A DNA stretch of 6,001 bases, taken from positions 1 to 6,001 of the forward strand of contig NIVA01000217.1 of assembly GCA_002254335.1 (NCBI GenBank), read 5' to 3'. This document shows positions 4,090 to 6,001 of the stretch, piece after piece. Positions within the stretch are counted from its first letter, which is position 1; each line of letters opens with the position of its first letter. The position numbers and the translations under genes are program-made. The notes under the pieces are model-generated. The model searched no databases, was not told the origin of the DNA, and worked only from the letters and a program-made list of their open reading frames with translations. This DNA comes from Bacteroidetes bacterium 4572_114. Lineage in GTDB: Bacteria > Bacteroidota > Bacteroidia > Bacteroidales > 4484-276.

Positions 4090-6001
4090 TGGCGTGTAGA
4101 ACTGGATGGAATACACCTGGCCAGCCCTACAGTGCCGGGATGCGGTACAGGGCTTCATTGGAAAATTGTTACAATTCATGATGTTCCCATTACTGCCGGT
4201 GCTCATACAATATTCCTGGGCACATATCAGATGGATTTCTCTCCGGATTATCGACTGGATTGGATACAATTGGGCGAAATACATATTGAAGCTGAAACCT
4301 ATGACCGAATGGGCGGTAACGACCCAAACCCTGACAACCGGGGGCTTCTTATTTATCCTATGGCTACCAATCTACTGGAGTCTTATATCCTGACAGTTCA
4401 GATATGGGATGGAAACCCAAATATGGATGGCATACTTCTTTTTGAAGATTTTGTAGGGCCAACCAACGAAATATATGACTATTGGCATTGTAGTCCGGCC
4501 AACACTATTACAGTTCAATATATCGAGAGTGGCGGCCAGGCGGCCATTGAATGTGAGTGGATACCGGAGGGGCCAGGAGAGCATGACATCTACATAGTTA
4601 TCGACCCCAACGAAGTGCTTGGGGAGGTTGATGAAACAAATAATATTGCTCATCGAAGCATAATAGTTAGTGGCGGCAATCAACCTGATTGTTTAGTTGG
4701 ATATTGGAAATTTGAGGAGGGGTCTGGTAATATTGCCTATGATAGTAGTGGATATGAAAATAATTGTACACTTCACGGGCCTCAATGGAATAGTGGTATA
4801 TCGGGTTATGCTTTAGAATTTGACGGTATTAATGATTATACAATAGTTCCTGATGATCCAATCCTGAATTTTAACAATACAAATCAATTTACTATCCAAT
4901 TATGGATAAAGAGAAAAGGTTTTTCACTATCTCATACAGAAAGCCTTATCTCCAAAATAACCAGTGCGCATAAAAAAGGGTATGGCCTTACTATTGGTAT
5001 TGATAATACTATTAATTTTTATTTAGGTGATGGAAACGTTCAACATGCCTGTAAATCAGAAACAGAAATTGATGATACAAATTGGCATCATATAGTTGCA
5101 TCCTGGGATGGGGCCACTCAATATTTATATATCGATAATAAGTTGGACAAATCAATATTTATAGGTGATGTTACTATTGCAAACGATAATAAACCTCTTG
5201 AATTTGGCAATCACTGGGGCTATACAGGCAATAACCATCCGTTTTATGGTTTCATAGATGAAGTCACCATCTACGATTGTTCATATATCCAAAGCGAACC
5301 CGGTTGGGAGGTAATAACCGGTACCCAATATAATATGACAGTCCTGGCATCCATCGGGCTGTTCGGTGATCCTTTTGTAGCCGGTGGCAATAATATGGCG
5401 GCAGCATTTGGCCCTGATGGTGAAAACGATTGCAGGGCATTGGGCGTAGGCCAGGGCAATCTCTGGAATTTCACTATTGTTAGCAATGCAGAGGTTACCG
5501 ATGAAGAAGTGATCAGCTTTAAAATTTACGACACCAATTCAAATACTGTTTACGAGTGTAACGAAACAATCTTATTTGAAAATAATGCAATAATCGGAAC
5601 ACCCGACAGCCCGTTCCCCATAACGGTTACTAATATCCAAGGCCAGGAATTTGATTTGGCGGAAAACTGGAATTGGGTTTCATTTAATGTCCACCCCGAT
5701 GATACAAGTATCGAATCGGTTTTCGGGCCCTTGGGCGATGCCGTATCCCAGGTGAAAAACCAAATGCACGGCGCAACATACTTTGGGGACCCGCCAACCT
5801 GGTGGGGCGACCTGGAAAACATAAGTGATGGGGAAGGATATCTCGTGAAAATGAACAACCCTTTTGATGGTTTTGTGGTATCCGGTTTCCCAATCGAACC
5901 TTCAACGCCAATAAATTTAATTGAAAACTGGAACTGGGTTGCATACTATCCCCAGGCTCCATTATTGGTAGAAGATGCCTTGGCCGGTATCGAACAAAAT
6001 G
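4090..6001 (+). CDS. Large modular surface protein, 5'-truncated, running off the window
   Basis: The frame is open from a TAA at 4048-4050 to the right edge with no stop, yet has no signal peptide and no good start. Modules in order: the tail of a CBM6/35-like carbohydrate-binding fold (4090-4272: WRVELDG, VPITAGAHTIFLG, YRLDWIQLG); an EIHIEAETYDRMGG segment (4276-4317) that resembles the start of another such module; a CARDB-like adhesion module (about 4381-4674, with VQIWDGNP and IDPNEVLGEVDETNN); a LamG / concanavalin-like domain (about 4690-5280: GYWKFEEGSG, ALEFDGINDY, WHHIVASWDG, FIDEVTIYD); a module common in Bacteroidota exported proteins (about 5305-5634: YNMTVLASI, AAAFGP, ISFKIYD); and ENWNWV repeats at 5662 and 5923, an 87-residue period. 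By family knowledge this would be a surface, probably glycan-binding protein. Without a signal peptide it is probably not exported, so it may be a pseudogene. Confidence 0.75.

Noticed and set aside
4106..4393. Open + frame of 95 codons beginning near 4106
   Set aside because: It overlaps the modular protein in another frame. The 4090-6001 frame shows clear domain motifs while this one shows only Trp/Ile-rich shadow sequence.
5271..5962. Three antisense open frames (5271-5486, 5550-5858, 5684-5962)
   Set aside because: They are complementary to the well-supported modular frame, have no domain-like motifs, and are rich in Pro/Ser/Arg as expected for shadows of this gene.

Overview
The window looks like a chromosomal segment from a Bacteroidota bacterium, probably a free-living Bacteroidales or Marinilabiliales-type organism; the rank below phylum is inference. 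The evidence is a FISUMP-domain secreted protein, a sorting-domain-like module of the type IX secretion (T9SS) kind, large modular surface proteins, TonB C-terminal-domain lipoproteins, A/T-rich leaders without Shine-Dalgarno sites, and promoters of the TTTG / TAnnTTTG type. All recognisable genes are on the + strand.

Layout. (1) 1-203 is non-coding and carries repeat/promoter copy 1. (2) 204-1189 is a compact probable operon: a two-helix small membrane protein, a lipoprotein with a TonB C-terminal-like domain, and a second TonB-C domain that overlaps the first by ATGA and has no export signal or N-terminal part. (3) 1190-1678 holds the frameshifted 5' fragment of a secreted-protein gene (1322-1506), cut off by a 7-bp tandem array, then repeat/promoter copy 2. 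(4) 1679-3699 is a probable two-gene operon for exported proteins: an uncharacterised secreted protein, and a FISUMP protein with an unusually placed internal sorting-like domain. (5) 3700-4085 holds a broken fibronectin-III remnant, two 7-bp arrays and repeat/promoter copy 3. (6) About 4090-6001 is a long modular surface-protein reading frame with no recognisable start or signal peptide: carbohydrate-binding-module-like tail, CARDB-like, LamG-like, a Bacteroidota C-terminal module, and tandem WNW repeats. It runs off the right edge.

The most interesting signal is a ~70-bp intergenic element present three times (about 86-155, 1551-1622, 3986-4056). Each copy carries three TTCACAC (or TTCACAT) boxes at a 21-bp (once 22-bp) period, then ATTAAATTTGG. 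In every copy the TTTG is followed, after exactly 21 nt, by TAnnTTT(G/A). This reads as a repeated promoter with three same-face activator sites centred near -91, -70 and -49. Copies 2 and 3 are preceded by arrays of a degenerate AAC-initial heptamer and are flanked by gene debris: a 3'-truncated gene before copy 2, and a FnIII remnant and a headless gene around copy 3. So the element may also mark sites where surface-protein genes are cut and rejoined. The regulatory and recombination roles are inferences; the repeats, spacings and broken frames are directly visible.
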